From contig NZ_JAOASQ010000063.1 in the NCBI RefSeq assembly GCF_030158565.1, forward strand, positions 1-64,000: a stretch of 64,000 nucleotides of DNA. The letters are read 5' to 3'. This DNA is from Limnohabitans sp. GTDB taxonomy: Bacteria > Pseudomonadota > Gammaproteobacteria > Burkholderiales > Burkholderiaceae_C. A program made the translations under genes and the position numbers. Shown in pieces: positions 1 to 9,613 of this stretch. The notes beneath the pieces are model-generated. The model was given only the letters and a program-made list of their open reading frames with translations. It ran no database searches and had not been told where the DNA came from. Each line of letters opens with the position of its first letter. The stretch's first letter is position 1.

Positions 1-1
1 C

Positions 2-814
2 ATGAGCCTGGCCGAGGCGCACGAAGCGATCGACTTCATGCTGGTGGACAACACCTTGGGCGTGACCCACAACGAAGGTGGCGCCCGCGTGGTGATTGAA
101 GAATTTTTGCAAGGCGAAGAGGCCAGCTTCATCGTCTTGTGTGACGGCAAGAACGTGACCGCTTTGGCCACCAGCCAGGACCACAAGCGCCTGCTGGACG
201 CCGACCAAGGGCCCAACACCGGTGGCATGGGCGCCTATTCGCCAGCGCCCGTGGTCACGGCCGATGTGCACGCCCGCGCCATGCGCGAGGTGATCATGCC
301 CACCATCAAGGGCATGGAAAAAGACGGCATTCCCTACACCGGCTTTTTGTATGCTGGTTTGATGATCGATGAACAGGGCAAGCCCAAGACGCTGGAATTC
401 AACTGCCGCATGGGCGATCCCGAGACGCAGCCGATCCTGATGCGTTTGAAGTCGGATCTGGTGGAAGTCATGCTTGCCGCGACCTCCGAAGGTCTGGACA
501 AGATTGAGCTGGAGTGGGACCGCCGCGTGGCTTTGGGTGTGGTGATGGCCGCTGCCGGCTACCCGCTGAACCCGCGCAAAGGCGATGCCATCAGCGGCTT
601 GCCTGCGGATGCCGAAGACGCCATGGTGTTCCATGCGGGCACCACCGAGAAAGATGGGCAGATCCTGACCTCGGGTGGTCGCGTCTTGTGCGTGACGGCC
701 TTGGCCGATTCGGTGCGCCTGGCGCAGCAAAAGGCTTACCAGACCGCCAGCAGCATCCAGTTTGACGGCATGCAAATGCGCAAAGACATCGGCTACCGCG
801 CCATCAAAAACTGA
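2..814 (+). CDS. purD: Phosphoribosylamine-glycine ligase, C-terminal part (5' end outside window)
   Basis: PurD makes glycinamide ribonucleotide from phosphoribosylamine, glycine and ATP, the second step of de novo purine synthesis. About 270 residues are visible. They cover the ATP-grasp region (GPNTGGMGAYSP, then LEFNCRMGDPETQ with the metal-binding acidic residues) and the C-terminal domain ending at the stop at 812-814. The family is usually about 420-430 residues, so roughly the first 150 lie to the left. The ATG at base 2 is an internal methionine and not the real start. The acyltransferase gene follows after 24 bases, so co-transcription is likely. Confidence 0.96.
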   Translation: MSLAEAHEAIDFMLVDNTLGVTHNEGGARVVIEEFLQGEEASFIVLCDGKNVTALATSQDHKRLLDADQGPNTGGMGAYSPAPVVTADVHARAMREVIMPTIKGMEKDGIPYTGFLYAGLMIDEQGKPKTLEFNCRMGDPETQPILMRLKSDLVEVMLAATSEGLDKIELEWDRRVALGVVMAAAGYPLNPRKGDAISGLPADAEDAMVFHAGTTEKDGQILTSGGRVLCVTALADSVRLAQQKAYQTASSIQFDGMQMRKDIGYRAIKN

Positions 815-838
815 AGCGCCATTGAAAGGCCCCAGCCC

Positions 839-1486
839 ATGACACACCCTGTGACCTTCAAAGGCTCGCGCTTGGCGCGCTGGATTTTGAAAGCCTTTGG
901 CTGGAAGCTGGCTTTTGAGGGTTTCCCCACGCTGCAAGGCGTGGCCATCGTGTACCCGCACACCAGCAATTGGGATTTCCCGGTCGGCATTTTGGCCAAG
1001 TGGGCCTTGGGCATTCCCGCCAATTTTTGGGGCAAGGATTCCTTGTTCAAATTTCCGGTGCTCGGTGCATGGATGCGCTGGGTGGGCGGTGTGCCGATTG
1101 ACCGCAGCTCACCCAAAGGCGTGGTGGGCGAAATGGTGCAGGTCTTCGAGCAGCACAAGCGCGAGGCGCGCCTGCTTTGGCTGGCCTTGGCCCCCGAGGG
1201 CACGCGCAGTCTGACGCCCGGCTGGCGCAGCGGTTTTTACCAAGTGGCCAAAGGCGCTGACGTGCCTTTGGCGCTGGTCAAGATCGATTGGGGCACACGC
1301 ACCTTGTCCTTGGTCGATTTCTACAATTTGACGGGCGATGTCGATGCCGATTACGCCCACATGGCCCAGGTCTTTCAGGGTGTCAAGGGTTACCACGACG
1401 AGCAAGCCTCGCCTGTGCTGCCTTGGAGCCCTGCGTCCAAGCCGAGCCCTGAGGCCAGTGGCGCCAACAAAACAATCCATTCATGA
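839..1486 (+). CDS. Lysophospholipid acyltransferase family protein (PlsC-like)
   Basis: This 215-residue protein has the block I motif HTSNWD (the H-x4-D catalytic signature of glycerolipid acyltransferases) near residue 41, followed by GGVPIDRSS and APEGTRS. These fit the second and third conserved blocks of PlsC-type enzymes, which move an acyl chain onto a lysophospholipid or related acceptor at the inner membrane. It is shorter than classical PlsC and has no obvious long membrane anchor. The substrate cannot be read from sequence. Its stop overlaps the hemF start by four bases (ATGA). Confidence 0.85.
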   Translation: MTHPVTFKGSRLARWILKAFGWKLAFEGFPTLQGVAIVYPHTSNWDFPVGILAKWALGIPANFWGKDSLFKFPVLGAWMRWVGGVPIDRSSPKGVVGEMVQVFEQHKREARLLWLALAPEGTRSLTPGWRSGFYQVAKGADVPLALVKIDWGTRTLSLVDFYNLTGDVDADYAHMAQVFQGVKGYHDEQASPVLPWSPASKPSPEASGANKTIHS

Positions 1487-2403
1487 ACGATTCCCTTGAT
1501 CTGAACGCCGTTCGGCAATACCTGGTGGGCCTGCAGTCGCGCATCACCCAAGCCCTGACCGACATGGACGGCACGCCTTTTCTGGTGGACCACTGGACCA
1601 AAGAGCCTGGCGAAAAACTGCAAGGCAACGGCATCACCCAGATCCTGGAAGGTGGCCCGATTTTTGAGCGCGCAGGCTGTGGTTTTTCACACGTGAGTGG
1701 CCCCCAGTTGCCGCCCTCGGCCACGCAACATCGTCCAGAACTGGCGGGTTCGGCATTTGAAGCCATGGGCGTCTCGCTGGTGTTCCATCCACGCAACCCT
1801 TATGTGCCCACGGTGCACATGAACGTGCGCATGATCGCGGCCAAGCCCGAGGGCAGGGCACCGGTGGCCTGGTTTGGCGGCGGCATGGACTTGACGCCTT
1901 ATTACGGCTTTGACGAAGACGCCGTGCATTTTCACCAGACCTGCAAGGATGCCTTGAACCCATTTGGCGAGGCTTTGTATCCCCGTTTCAAGACCTGGTG
2001 CGACGATTACTTTTGCAACAAGCACCGCCACGAGCAACGCGGCATCGGTGGCATCTTCTTTGATGACTTTTCGGAGCTGGGCATGGGCCAAAGCTTTGCC
2101 ATGCTGCAAAGCGTGGGCGATGCTTTGCTGAAAGCCTATCTGCCCATCGTCGAACGTCGCAAAGACATGGCCTGGGGCGAGCGTGAGCGCGATTTCCAGC
2201 TGTACCGCCGTGGCCGCTATGTCGAGTTCAACCTGGTCTGGGACCGGGGCACGCATTTTGGTTTGCAGTCCGGTGGTCGGACCGAATCGATCTTGCTGTC
2301 CATGCCACCCGAGGTGCGCTGGTCCTATCAGCGCCAGGACGAGGCAGGCTCACCCGAGGCCCAATTGCTCAGCCATTATCTGGTGCCCAAGGACTGGATT
2401 TGA
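1483..2403 (+). CDS. hemF: Oxygen-dependent coproporphyrinogen III oxidase
   Basis: HemF decarboxylates two propionates of coproporphyrinogen III to vinyl groups with O2, giving protoporphyrinogen IX for heme. The 306-residue length is standard. Family signatures are visible: CGFSHVSG (residues 66-73), [13 protein letters not shown] (105-117), and [13 protein letters not shown] (130-142) followed by the conserved H-F-H. The start is the ATG overlapping the upstream stop. Its own stop overlaps a TTG start of nadD. The aerobic enzyme implies heme synthesis under oxygen. Confidence 0.97.
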   Translation: MNDSLDLNAVRQYLVGLQSRITQALTDMDGTPFLVDHWTKEPGEKLQGNGITQILEGGPIFERAGCGFSHVSGPQLPPSATQHRPELAGSAFEAMGVSLVFHPRNPYVPTVHMNVRMIAAKPEGRAPVAWFGGGMDLTPYYGFDEDAVHFHQTCKDALNPFGEALYPRFKTWCDDYFCNKHRHEQRGIGGIFFDDFSELGMGQSFAMLQSVGDALLKAYLPIVERRKDMAWGERERDFQLYRRGRYVEFNLVWDRGTHFGLQSGGRTESILLSMPPEVRWSYQRQDEAGSPEAQLLSHYLVPKDWI

Positions 2404-3035
2404 GCACTGCACAGCCACCGATGCGACTGGGTGTTTTTGGCGGAGCGTTTGATCCGCCTCACCTGGCCCACGTGGCTTTGGTGCAAGCAGCCATTGTGCA
2501 GCTGCAGCTCGATCAGCTGCGCGTCTTGCCGACCGGGCAGGCATGGCACAAAACGCGCAGCCTGAGCGATGCCGCGCACCGCCTGGCGATGACACAACTC
2601 GCTTTTGGCCCGGTGCCCCATGTGCGGGTGGATGAGCGTGAAATGCTCAGGCATGGGCCGAGCTACACCGTCGACACTTTGCGTGAGCTGAGGGCGGAAT
2701 TCCCACAAGCCCAGCTGTATTTGTTGATCGGCGACGACCAGCGCCGCTCACTGCCGTCCTGGCACCAGGTCGATGAAATCGCCCGTCTCGCTATAATCTG
2801 CGTCGCAGGCCGCGATGCAGCCGTTCAGGCCTGGAGTGATTCCAGCACAGGAACCCCACCCGCAGCCCTTGACCCCTCATTTGACGCGCGCATCCACTCC
2901 TTGAAGATGCCGCTCATGCCTCACAGTGCCACGGACATCCGTGCGCTGGTGACCACAGACCAAAGCATTGCAGGTCTGGTGCCACCCGCTGTTGAGCGCT
3001 ATATTCACGAACACCACCTCTACAGGCCCCACTGA
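2400..3035 (+). CDS. nadD: Nicotinate-nucleotide adenylyltransferase
   Basis: NadD transfers AMP from ATP to nicotinate mononucleotide in NAD synthesis. [15 protein letters not shown] near the N terminus is the nucleotidyltransferase (T/H)xGH-type motif. LLIGDDQ and HSATDIR toward the C terminus are also family hallmarks. Two starts are possible. The TTG at 2400 overlaps the hemF stop and has AAGGA about 7 bases upstream. The ATG at 2421 begins directly at MRLGVFGG but has no visible ribosome site. I prefer TTG. rsfS begins within the stop codon (TGATG), the common nadD-rsfS pairing. Confidence 0.95.
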   Translation: MSTAQPPMRLGVFGGAFDPPHLAHVALVQAAIVQLQLDQLRVLPTGQAWHKTRSLSDAAHRLAMTQLAFGPVPHVRVDEREMLRHGPSYTVDTLRELRAEFPQAQLYLLIGDDQRRSLPSWHQVDEIARLAIICVAGRDAAVQAWSDSSTGTPPAALDPSFDARIHSLKMPLMPHSATDIRALVTTDQSIAGLVPPAVERYIHEHHLYRPH

Positions 3036-3763
3036 TGACCGACACCGCTGCCAAAAAAGACATTCAGAAACTCCAGCGTGCCATTGTGGACGCCCTGGAA
3101 GACGTGAAAGCGCAAGACCTTCAAGTTTTCGACACCGAACACCTTTCTCCTTTGTTTGAGCGCGTGATCATCGCCTCGGGCACATCGAACCGCCAGACCA
3201 AAGCCTTGGCCGCCAGCGTGCGCGACAAGGTGCGCGAAGCCGGTTTCGGCAAGCCCCGCATCGAGGGTGAAGACAACGGTGAATGGATCATTGTGGACTG
3301 CGGCTCTGCCGTGGCGCACATCATGCAGCCCACGATCCGTACCTACTACAACCTCGAAGAAATCTGGGGCGACAAGCCAGTGCGCCTGAAGTTTGGTGCG
3401 CCCAAGCCCGCGGCACCAGAGCCCAAGGCAACCGCCCGCAAGAGCGCTGCCAAGAAGACGGCTGCCAAAACCACGGTGAGCAAGACTACGGCGGTCAAAC
3501 CAGCGGCCAAGTCCAAAGTAGCTTTGAAGGCACCAGCCAAATCGGCCAAACCCGCCAGCAAAACTGCAGCCAAGGCACCGGCCAAATCAGCCGCGAAAAC
3601 TGCTTCCAAACCCGCCGCCAAGTCAGCACCCGCCAAGAACACATCCAAACCCACCGTGAAGACCGTGGGCAAGCCGTCACCCAAAGCGGCGGCCAAAGCT
3701 GCTGCCACCAAGGCCCCCGCCCGCAAAGCGGTCAAAGCACCGACCCGCCGTAAAGCCGACTGA
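3035..3763 (+). CDS. rsfS: Ribosomal silencing factor RsfS with long Ala/Lys/Pro-rich C-terminal tail
   Basis: RsfS binds ribosomal protein uL14 and blocks subunit joining when nutrients are scarce. Residues 1 to about 120 form the complete RsfS/Iojap domain (ASGTSNRQ near 48, then GEWIIVDCG and an IMQPTIRTYYNLEEIWGD-like stretch). From about residue 121 to 242 the protein is a repetitive tail of alanine, lysine and proline (many PAAKS/AAK/KT units), like a histone-H1 or PhaF-type basic tail. The core family is about 105-130 residues, so the tail doubles the protein. The gene sits in the usual nadD-rsfS-rlmH order. Confidence 0.95.
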   Translation: MTDTAAKKDIQKLQRAIVDALEDVKAQDLQVFDTEHLSPLFERVIIASGTSNRQTKALAASVRDKVREAGFGKPRIEGEDNGEWIIVDCGSAVAHIMQPTIRTYYNLEEIWGDKPVRLKFGAPKPAAPEPKATARKSAAKKTAAKTTVSKTTAVKPAAKSKVALKAPAKSAKPASKTAAKAPAKSAAKTASKPAAKSAPAKNTSKPTVKTVGKPSPKAAAKAAATKAPARKAVKAPTRRKAD

Positions 3764-3769
3764 CCGTTC

Positions 3770-4237
3770 ATGAAGCTGCTGATCGTTGCGGTCGGCCAGC
3801 GTGTGCCTGACTGGGCGCAGACCGCCTGGGACGACTATGCCAAGCGTTTCCCGCCCGAGCTCAAAGTGGAGCTCAAGGCGGTGAAGACCGAGCCACGCGG
3901 CTCCAAAACCTTGCCCACGCTGTATGCGGCCGAGCGCCAACGCATCGAAGCGGCCATCCCTCGCGGCACCCGCATCGTGGTGCTGGACGAGCGCGGCACC
4001 AACCTCACCACGCACGCCCTGGCCGCACGGCTGACCTCGTGGCAGTTGGGCGGTGACGATGTGGCCTTGGTGATTGGCGGGCCCGATGGTCTGGAGCCCG
4101 AGTTTCGCCAGGCTGCCCACGAGCGCATCCGTTTGTCCGACATGACTTTGCCCCACGCCATGGCTCGGGTGCTGTTGATTGAGCAGCTGTACCGCGCCTG
4201 GTCGATCAACGCCAACCACCCTTACCACCGCGAATGA
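3770..4237 (+). CDS. rlmH: 23S rRNA (pseudouridine1915-N3)-methyltransferase
   Basis: RlmH is a SPOUT methyltransferase that methylates pseudouridine 1915 in helix 69 of 23S rRNA on assembled 70S ribosomes. The 155-residue length is exactly typical. Motifs: VVLDERG near residue 73, the SAM-knot segment [10 protein letters not shown] near 100, and the C-terminal [15 protein letters not shown], which contains the conserved Tyr and His. It starts 6 bases after the rsfS stop and overlaps maf by four bases (ATGA), so it belongs to one translated run nadD-rsfS-rlmH-maf. Confidence 0.97.
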   Translation: MKLLIVAVGQRVPDWAQTAWDDYAKRFPPELKVELKAVKTEPRGSKTLPTLYAAERQRIEAAIPRGTRIVVLDERGTNLTTHALAARLTSWQLGGDDVALVIGGPDGLEPEFRQAAHERIRLSDMTLPHAMARVLLIEQLYRAWSINANHPYHRE

Positions 4238-4836
4238 GTCCATTCATTTACCTGGCGTCGCAAAGCCCACGCCGCAGCCAGTTGCTGACGCAGATCGGCG
4301 TGGCCCACGAACTCCTCTTGCCCGACGCCGCTGAAGATGCGGAAGCCCTGGAAGACATCCGTGGCCGCGAAGCCCCGCGCCGTTATGTGGCCCGAGTGAC
4401 GGCACTCAAGCTCGATGCCGCTGTGGCCCGCCTCCAGCGTTTGAGCTTGCCCGCAGCGCCGGTGCTGTGCGCCGATACCACCGTGGCCTTGGGCCGCGAG
4501 ATTTTGGGCAAGCCAGTCGATGAAGCCGATGCCCGGCGCATCTTGCAGCAACTGTCGGGTCAGACGCACCGCGTGCTGACCGCTGTGGCTGTTCAGTCTG
4601 GCCACAAACGCGTGCAGGCGGTGTCCGAGTCGTGGGTGCGTTTTGCGCCCATGAGCGCTGCGCAAATCAAGGCTTATGTGGCCAGCGGCGAGCCCATGGG
4701 CAAGGCGGGCGCTTACGGCGTGCAGGGCAGGGCCGCGTCGCACATCGAACAGATCCGTGGCAGTTATTCGGGCATCATGGGCCTGCCCCTGTTCGAGACG
4801 GCGACGCTTTTGCGATCAGTGGGCATCTCTTGCTGA
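4234..4836 (+). CDS. maf: Maf-like nucleoside triphosphate pyrophosphatase
   Basis: Maf proteins hydrolyse dTTP, UTP or modified NTPs to monophosphates and clean up non-canonical nucleotides. The N terminus carries the phosphate-binding signature [18 protein letters not shown] in the middle contains the catalytic acidic residue, and [12 protein letters not shown] is the conserved second half. The length (200 residues) is normal. The YhdE-type versus YceF-type subclass is not certain from motifs alone. Close linkage with rng is the usual arrangement in proteobacteria. Confidence 0.94.
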   Translation: MSPFIYLASQSPRRSQLLTQIGVAHELLLPDAAEDAEALEDIRGREAPRRYVARVTALKLDAAVARLQRLSLPAAPVLCADTTVALGREILGKPVDEADARRILQQLSGQTHRVLTAVAVQSGHKRVQAVSESWVRFAPMSAAQIKAYVASGEPMGKAGAYGVQGRAASHIEQIRGSYSGIMGLPLFETATLLRSVGISC

Positions 4837-4881
4837 TCCATGTCGGCTGACCGACACCCCTCATTTCTCACGAAGCGTTCC

Positions 4882-6351
4882 ATGCAACAAGATATTTTGG
4901 TCAATTGGTCCCCGCAAGAGACGCGTGTGGCGGTCGTCGAGTTTGGCGCCGTGCAAGAGTTGCATGTGGAGCGCACGCTCGAGCGTGGCTTGGTGGGCAA
5001 TGTTTACCTGGGCAAAGTGGCCCGTGTGTTGCCGGGCATGCAGTCGGCTTTCATCGACATCGGTCTGGACAAAGCAGCGTTCTTGCATGTGGCCGATGTC
5101 TGGCAAAAACACACCGACGGTGATGCCTCTGCACGCACGGGCCAACCGCTGGTGCCGATTGAAAAGCAGGTGTTTGAGGGCCGGGCCATCATGGTGCAGG
5201 TCATCAAGGACCCGATGGGCACCAAAGGCGCCCGCTTGTCCACGCAAATCAGCATTGCCGGGCGGCACTTGGTGTTTTTGCCGCAAGACGATCACATCGG
5301 CGTGTCGCAAAAAATCCCGTCTGAGCAGCGCGATGCTTTGCGCAAACGCGTGCAAGCCTTGGTGGGGCCCGCCGGTGGTGGCTTCATTTTGCGCACCAAT
5401 GCCGAAGACTCCAGCGACGAAGAGTTGCAAGACGACATCGCCTACCTGCGCAAGACTTGGGCCCGAATCAAAGAAGCGTCGATGCGCTTGCCGCCAGCTT
5501 CTTTGCTGCACCAGGACTTGACGCTTTTGCAGCGAGTGTTGCGCGATCTGGTGGGCGAGGTCACGCAAAGCATCCGCATCGACTCTCAAGAGCAATATGC
5601 CCAGCTCGTCGAGTTTGGCCGCGAGTTCATGCCCAAGGCGGCCGAGCGTTTGCTGCTGTACAAAGGTGAGCGGCCGATCTTTGACCTGTATGCCATAGAT
5701 GAAGAAATTGCCCGAGCTTTGGGGCGCCGTGTCGATTTGAAATCGGGGGGTTACCTGATCATCGACCAGACCGAAGCCTTGACCACGGTGGATGTGAACA
5801 CCGGCGGTTATGTGGGGGCCCGCAATTTTGAAGACACCATCTTCAAAACCAATCTGGAAGCCGCGCAGGCCATTGCGCGCCAGCTGCGCTTGCGCAATCT
5901 GGGCGGCATCATCATCGCCGACTTCATCGACATGTCGCGCAGCGACCATCAAGAACAGGTGTTGGCCGAGTTCCGCAAGCAGCTGTCGCGCGACCGGGTC
6001 AAGACCATGGCGGGCGGTTTCTCGTCGCTGGGCTTGCTGGAGATGACGCGCAAGCGCACCCGGGAATCTCTGGCGCACATGCTGTGCGAGCCATGCCCCA
6101 GCTGCCAAGGCAAGGGCATCGTCAAAACAGCACGCTCAGTGGCCTATGACATCCTGCGCGAAATCCTGCGCGAAGCGCGACAGTTCAATCCGCGCGAGTT
6201 CCGCGTGGTGGCGGGCGCGGCGGTGATCGATTTGCTGCTCGACGAAGAAAGCCAGCACCTGGCCGGCTTGTCGGATTTCATCGCCAAACCGATTTCGCTG
6301 CAGGTGGAGTCTTCGATGGGGCCTGAGCAGTACGACATCGTGCTGCTCTGA
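4882..6351 (+). CDS. rng: Ribonuclease G
   Basis: RNase G is an endoribonuclease of the RNase E/G family, which trims the 5' end of 16S rRNA and decays some mRNAs. From the ATG at 4882 the protein is 489 residues, the length of E. coli RNase G. Visible are the S1-type RNA-binding segment (VGNVYLGKVARVLPGMQSA), the DNase I-like domain with TTVDVNTGGYVG and IIIADFIDM carrying the metal-binding Asp residues, and the CxxC zinc link in LCEPCPSCQGKG. A start at 4840 is open (14 extra residues), but homology to MxxxxLVNxxPxETRVA favours 4882. Confidence 0.96.
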   Translation: MQQDILVNWSPQETRVAVVEFGAVQELHVERTLERGLVGNVYLGKVARVLPGMQSAFIDIGLDKAAFLHVADVWQKHTDGDASARTGQPLVPIEKQVFEGRAIMVQVIKDPMGTKGARLSTQISIAGRHLVFLPQDDHIGVSQKIPSEQRDALRKRVQALVGPAGGGFILRTNAEDSSDEELQDDIAYLRKTWARIKEASMRLPPASLLHQDLTLLQRVLRDLVGEVTQSIRIDSQEQYAQLVEFGREFMPKAAERLLLYKGERPIFDLYAIDEEIARALGRRVDLKSGGYLIIDQTEALTTVDVNTGGYVGARNFEDTIFKTNLEAAQAIARQLRLRNLGGIIIADFIDMSRSDHQEQVLAEFRKQLSRDRVKTMAGGFSSLGLLEMTRKRTRESLAHMLCEPCPSCQGKGIVKTARSVAYDILREILREARQFNPREFRVVAGAAVIDLLLDEESQHLAGLSDFIAKPISLQVESSMGPEQYDIVLL

Positions 6352-6385
6352 GGCGCAGATTCGGGCCTGGAATTAGGGCCAGGAC

Positions 6386-8155
6386 TCAGGCCTCAGGGGC
6401 TGCCCACTCGCCGCGGTGGTGCAAGCGCGCATAGGCACCGCCTGCGGCCAGCAACTGCTCAGGCGCACCTTGCTCCACGATCTGACCTTGGTCCATGACC
6501 ACCACGCGGTCCGCATGCTCGATCGTGGACAAGCGGTGCGCCACGATCAAGGTGGTGCGGCCTTGCATCAGTTTTTGCAAGGCGTCTTGCACCAGGCGTT
6601 CTGATTCGTTGTCCAAAGCCGAGGTGGCCTCGTCCAGGATCAGGATTGGCGCGTCTTTGTACACAGCGCGGGCAATCGCCAGGCGTTGGCGCTGACCGCC
6701 AGACAGTTGGTTGGCGTTGTGGCCGAGCAGGGTGTCCATGCCCTGCGGCAGCTGGGTCACGTGTGCCCACAAATTGGCAGCTTCCAGGCTGCGCTGAACG
6801 CGTTCTCTGTCAGGCGTCTGACCCAGGCTGACGTTGGCCGCCAAGGTGTCGTTGAGCATGACCACATCCTGGCTGACCATGGCAATTTGTTGGCGCAGGC
6901 TGCGCAAAGTCCAGTCTTGCACGGGCACTTGGTCGATCAGCACCTGGCCCTGCGTCGGATTGAGGAAGCGGGGCAACAACTGGATCAAGGTGGATTTGCC
7001 GGCGCCGGAGCTGCCGACCAAAGCCACGGTTTCTCCGGGCTGCACAGCCAGGCAGACACCGCTCAAGGCGGCTGGGCTGTCGGGTTTGAATTGCAGGCTC
7101 ACGGCTTGCCATTCGATGGCGCCGGTCGCGCGAACTGCTTCGTGCGTGCCTTGGGTTTCTTCCGGCGCGTCTTGCAGCAAGGCCAGGCCGCGCTCCAGTG
7201 CGGCCAGCCCGCGTGTGATCGGATTGGCCACTTCAGCCAACCGTTTGATGGGGGACACCAGCATCAGCATGGCGGTGATGAAGGCCACAAATCCGCCGAC
7301 GGTGGCACCCGATGCGCTGTCGCGGCTCTGGATCAAGGCGATCACCAGCACCATGGACAGGGCTATGGCGGACATGATCTGCGTCAATGGCGACATGGCC
7401 GCCGATGCAGCTGTGGATTTGAGGGCGAGCTTGCGCAGGTTCTTGCCCAGAGCAGCGAACCGGTCGATCTGCTGGTTTTGAGCGCCATGCAGTCGAATCA
7501 TGCGGTGTGCTAGCACGTTTTCCTCGACCACATAGGCCAATGCGTCTGTGGATTCCTGGCTTTCGCGGGTGAGGCGGTAAAGGCGCTTGGACAATGCCTT
7601 CATGATGTAACTCAGGGCCGGGGCGACGATGAACACCACCAGGGTCAGCTTCCAGTTAAGCCACATCAAATAGCCCACCAGCGCCAACAAGGTAAACCCG
7701 TCCCGACTCAGCCCAATCAGGGCTGAAATCAACTGTGATGCGCCATTGAGCACTTCGTACACCACTGTGTTGGACAGGGCGCTGGCCGATTGGCGGTTGA
7801 ACAGACTCAAATCCGCCTTGACCATCTTGGCAAACAAGTCATTGCGCAGCATCTCCATGCCATCGTTGGTCACGCGTGCCAGTGCGTATTGCGCCAGGAA
7901 AAAAGTGATGCCTCGGATCGAAAATAAACCGATCACGGTCACGGGGATCAACCAGATGGGCAAACTGTTGCCCGCAAAACCCTCGTCCAAAAGTGGTTTG
8001 AAGAGAGCCGGTATCAAGGGTTCGGTCAGTGCTGCAACCAAAGTGGCGGCAAGCGCCATGGCCCATATGCCACGTTGGCGGGCAAAATAAGGCGCCAGTT
8101 TCAACATTCTGCTGCGAATGCTGGGGGCTGGGGGGGTGTTTTGGTCGTTGTGCAT
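6386..8155 (-). CDS. msbA: Lipid A export permease/ATP-binding protein MsbA
   Basis: MsbA is a homodimeric half-size ABC exporter that flips lipid A-core across the inner membrane. With the ATG at 8155 the protein is 589 residues (MsbA is about 582), with six membrane helices in the first 320 residues and a C-terminal nucleotide-binding domain: Walker A GSSGAGKST, signature LSGGQRQRL, Walker B ILILDEA, and an H-loop in IVAHRLST. The reading frame stays open upstream to 8440, but the extra residues look non-coding. The gene stands alone, divergent from tolB; the shared intergenic space is about 100 bases. Confidence 0.95.
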   Translation of the reverse strand: MHNDQNTPPAPSIRSRMLKLAPYFARQRGIWAMALAATLVAALTEPLIPALFKPLLDEGFAGNSLPIWLIPVTVIGLFSIRGITFFLAQYALARVTNDGMEMLRNDLFAKMVKADLSLFNRQSASALSNTVVYEVLNGASQLISALIGLSRDGFTLLALVGYLMWLNWKLTLVVFIVAPALSYIMKALSKRLYRLTRESQESTDALAYVVEENVLAHRMIRLHGAQNQQIDRFAALGKNLRKLALKSTAASAAMSPLTQIMSAIALSMVLVIALIQSRDSASGATVGGFVAFITAMLMLVSPIKRLAEVANPITRGLAALERGLALLQDAPEETQGTHEAVRATGAIEWQAVSLQFKPDSPAALSGVCLAVQPGETVALVGSSGAGKSTLIQLLPRFLNPTQGQVLIDQVPVQDWTLRSLRQQIAMVSQDVVMLNDTLAANVSLGQTPDRERVQRSLEAANLWAHVTQLPQGMDTLLGHNANQLSGGQRQRLAIARAVYKDAPILILDEATSALDNESERLVQDALQKLMQGRTTLIVAHRLSTIEHADRVVVMDQGQIVEQGAPEQLLAAGGAYARLHHRGEWAAPEA

Positions 8156-8264
8156 GTTCAATTCGATTGTAAGCAGGCAAACCCAGGCGTGTTGGCTCCG
8201 TTTTTCAGCCGACTGGCCGTCCTGAAACGGGGCTTGGACGGTGTACGATAAGCACCTGTCTTTC

Positions 8265-9581
8265 ATGGCGATGTTCAACGTGCTACACATCAAGCGATTT
8301 CCTTTGCAAAACTTTGCCCTTCGCTGGCTGATGCCTTGGTTGGCCTTGTTCGCTTTGCACCTGCCAGCTTGGTCGCAGTTTCGTGTCGAAGTCTCCGGTG
8401 TGGGCATGACGCAGTTGCCTGTCGTGATTGCGCCCTTCAAGGGCGAGGCGCAGGCACCCCAAAAAATTTCCTCGATTGTTTTGGCCGATCTGGAGCGGAG
8501 CGGTCAATTCAAAGGTTTGCCTGCGGGCAACGTTCAGCTCGATGAAGCGAGCCGTCCTGATTGGTCAGTTTGGCGTCAATTGTCGGCAGAAGCCTTGCTG
8601 GCCGGCTCTGTTACCCGATTGGCGGACGGTCGTTTTGATGTTCGAGCCCGTTTGTGGGACGCGGTCAAAGGCCAAGAAAAGGCCGAGTTCCGTGAGACGG
8701 TCCTTGCGGCTGATTTGCGCTTGTCTTCCCACCGCATGTCCGACTGGATTTACCAGCAGTTGACGGGGGTGCAGGGCGCATTTGCAACCCGTATTGCTTA
8801 CGTCACCAAATCTTCAGGCCGTTATACCCTCTGGATCGCCGACTCTGATGGCGAGGGTGCCAAAGCTGCTCTGGGCAGCCCGGAACCCATCATTTCACCA
8901 TCCTGGTCTTCCAGCGGCACGCAGTTGGCTTACGTGTCCTTCGAGCTGCGCAAGCCTGTGGTCTATGTGCACGAACTCGCCTCTGGTCAGAGACGTCCCG
9001 TGGCCAACTTCAAAGGCTCCAACAGTGCACCGACTTGGGCACCCGATGGGCGTTCTTTGGTCGCCACGCTCAGCCGTGATGGGGGCTCTCAACTTTTCAG
9101 GATCGATTTGAATGGTGGCGAACCCCGCAAACTGACGCAAGCGGGCTCGATCAACACCGAGCCTGTCTTCACGCCCGATGGCTCTGCTTTGTATTTCGTC
9201 AGCGACCGCGGGGGAAGTCCTCAGGTCTACCGCATGCCCGCTCAGGGCGGCCCTGCAGAACGTGTGACGTTTTCCGGCAGCTACAACATTTCTCCCGCCC
9301 TCAGTCCCGATGGGCGATGGCTGGCTTATGTTTCCCGCAGTGGTGCTGTTTTCCGTTTGCACATCATGGACTTGAACTCTGGCCAAGTCACGGCATTGAC
9401 CGACACATCTGCTGACGAGCGCCCCAGCTTTGCGCCCAACAGCCGACTCCTTGTGTACGCAACTTTGCAGCAAGGTCAGGAAGCCTTGATGACGACGACG
9501 TTGGATGGCCGCATCAAAGCCCGTTTGTCAGGGCAGGGCGGCGATATCCGTGAACCCCACTGGGGTCCTTTGCGCAAATAA
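8265..9581 (+). CDS. tolB: Tol-Pal system periplasmic beta-propeller protein TolB
   Basis: TolB links the Tol complex to Pal at the outer membrane and takes part in envelope constriction during division. The precursor has a signal sequence ending around LHLPAWSQ, an N-terminal D2-type domain, and a six-bladed propeller seen as repeated WAPDGRSL/FTPDGSAL/LSPDGRWL units in the C-terminal half. Possible starts are GTG 8241, ATG 8265 and ATG 8271; the first includes residues that fit a signal peptide poorly. pal and cpoB follow in the canonical order, but tolQRA are not in this window. Confidence 0.95.
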   Translation: MAMFNVLHIKRFPLQNFALRWLMPWLALFALHLPAWSQFRVEVSGVGMTQLPVVIAPFKGEAQAPQKISSIVLADLERSGQFKGLPAGNVQLDEASRPDWSVWRQLSAEALLAGSVTRLADGRFDVRARLWDAVKGQEKAEFRETVLAADLRLSSHRMSDWIYQQLTGVQGAFATRIAYVTKSSGRYTLWIADSDGEGAKAALGSPEPIISPSWSSSGTQLAYVSFELRKPVVYVHELASGQRRPVANFKGSNSAPTWAPDGRSLVATLSRDGGSQLFRIDLNGGEPRKLTQAGSINTEPVFTPDGSALYFVSDRGGSPQVYRMPAQGGPAERVTFSGSYNISPALSPDGRWLAYVSRSGAVFRLHIMDLNSGQVTALTDTSADERPSFAPNSRLLVYATLQQGQEALMTTTLDGRIKARLSGQGGDIREPHWGPLRK

Positions 9582-9613
9582 TATTTGTTTGTTTTTTTTG
9601 ATAGACGAGGTTG

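Noticed and set aside
2790-2815. TATAAT within nadD
   Set aside because: A -10 match lies inside coding sequence with no suitable -35 and no gene start nearby, so chance is likely.
3283-3753. Gln/Thr-rich frame overlapping rsfS
   Set aside because: It is the frame-shifted reading of the repetitive Ala/Lys tail codons, not a gene.
4861-6108. A 415-codon open frame antisense to rng
   Set aside because: Complement shadow with no motif; RNase G is intact on the plus strand.
8156-8440. N-terminal extension of msbA by 95 codons
   Set aside because: It overlaps the divergent tolB start and signal peptide, has Cys- and Lys-rich sequence unlike MsbA, and the ATG at 8155 gives the family length.
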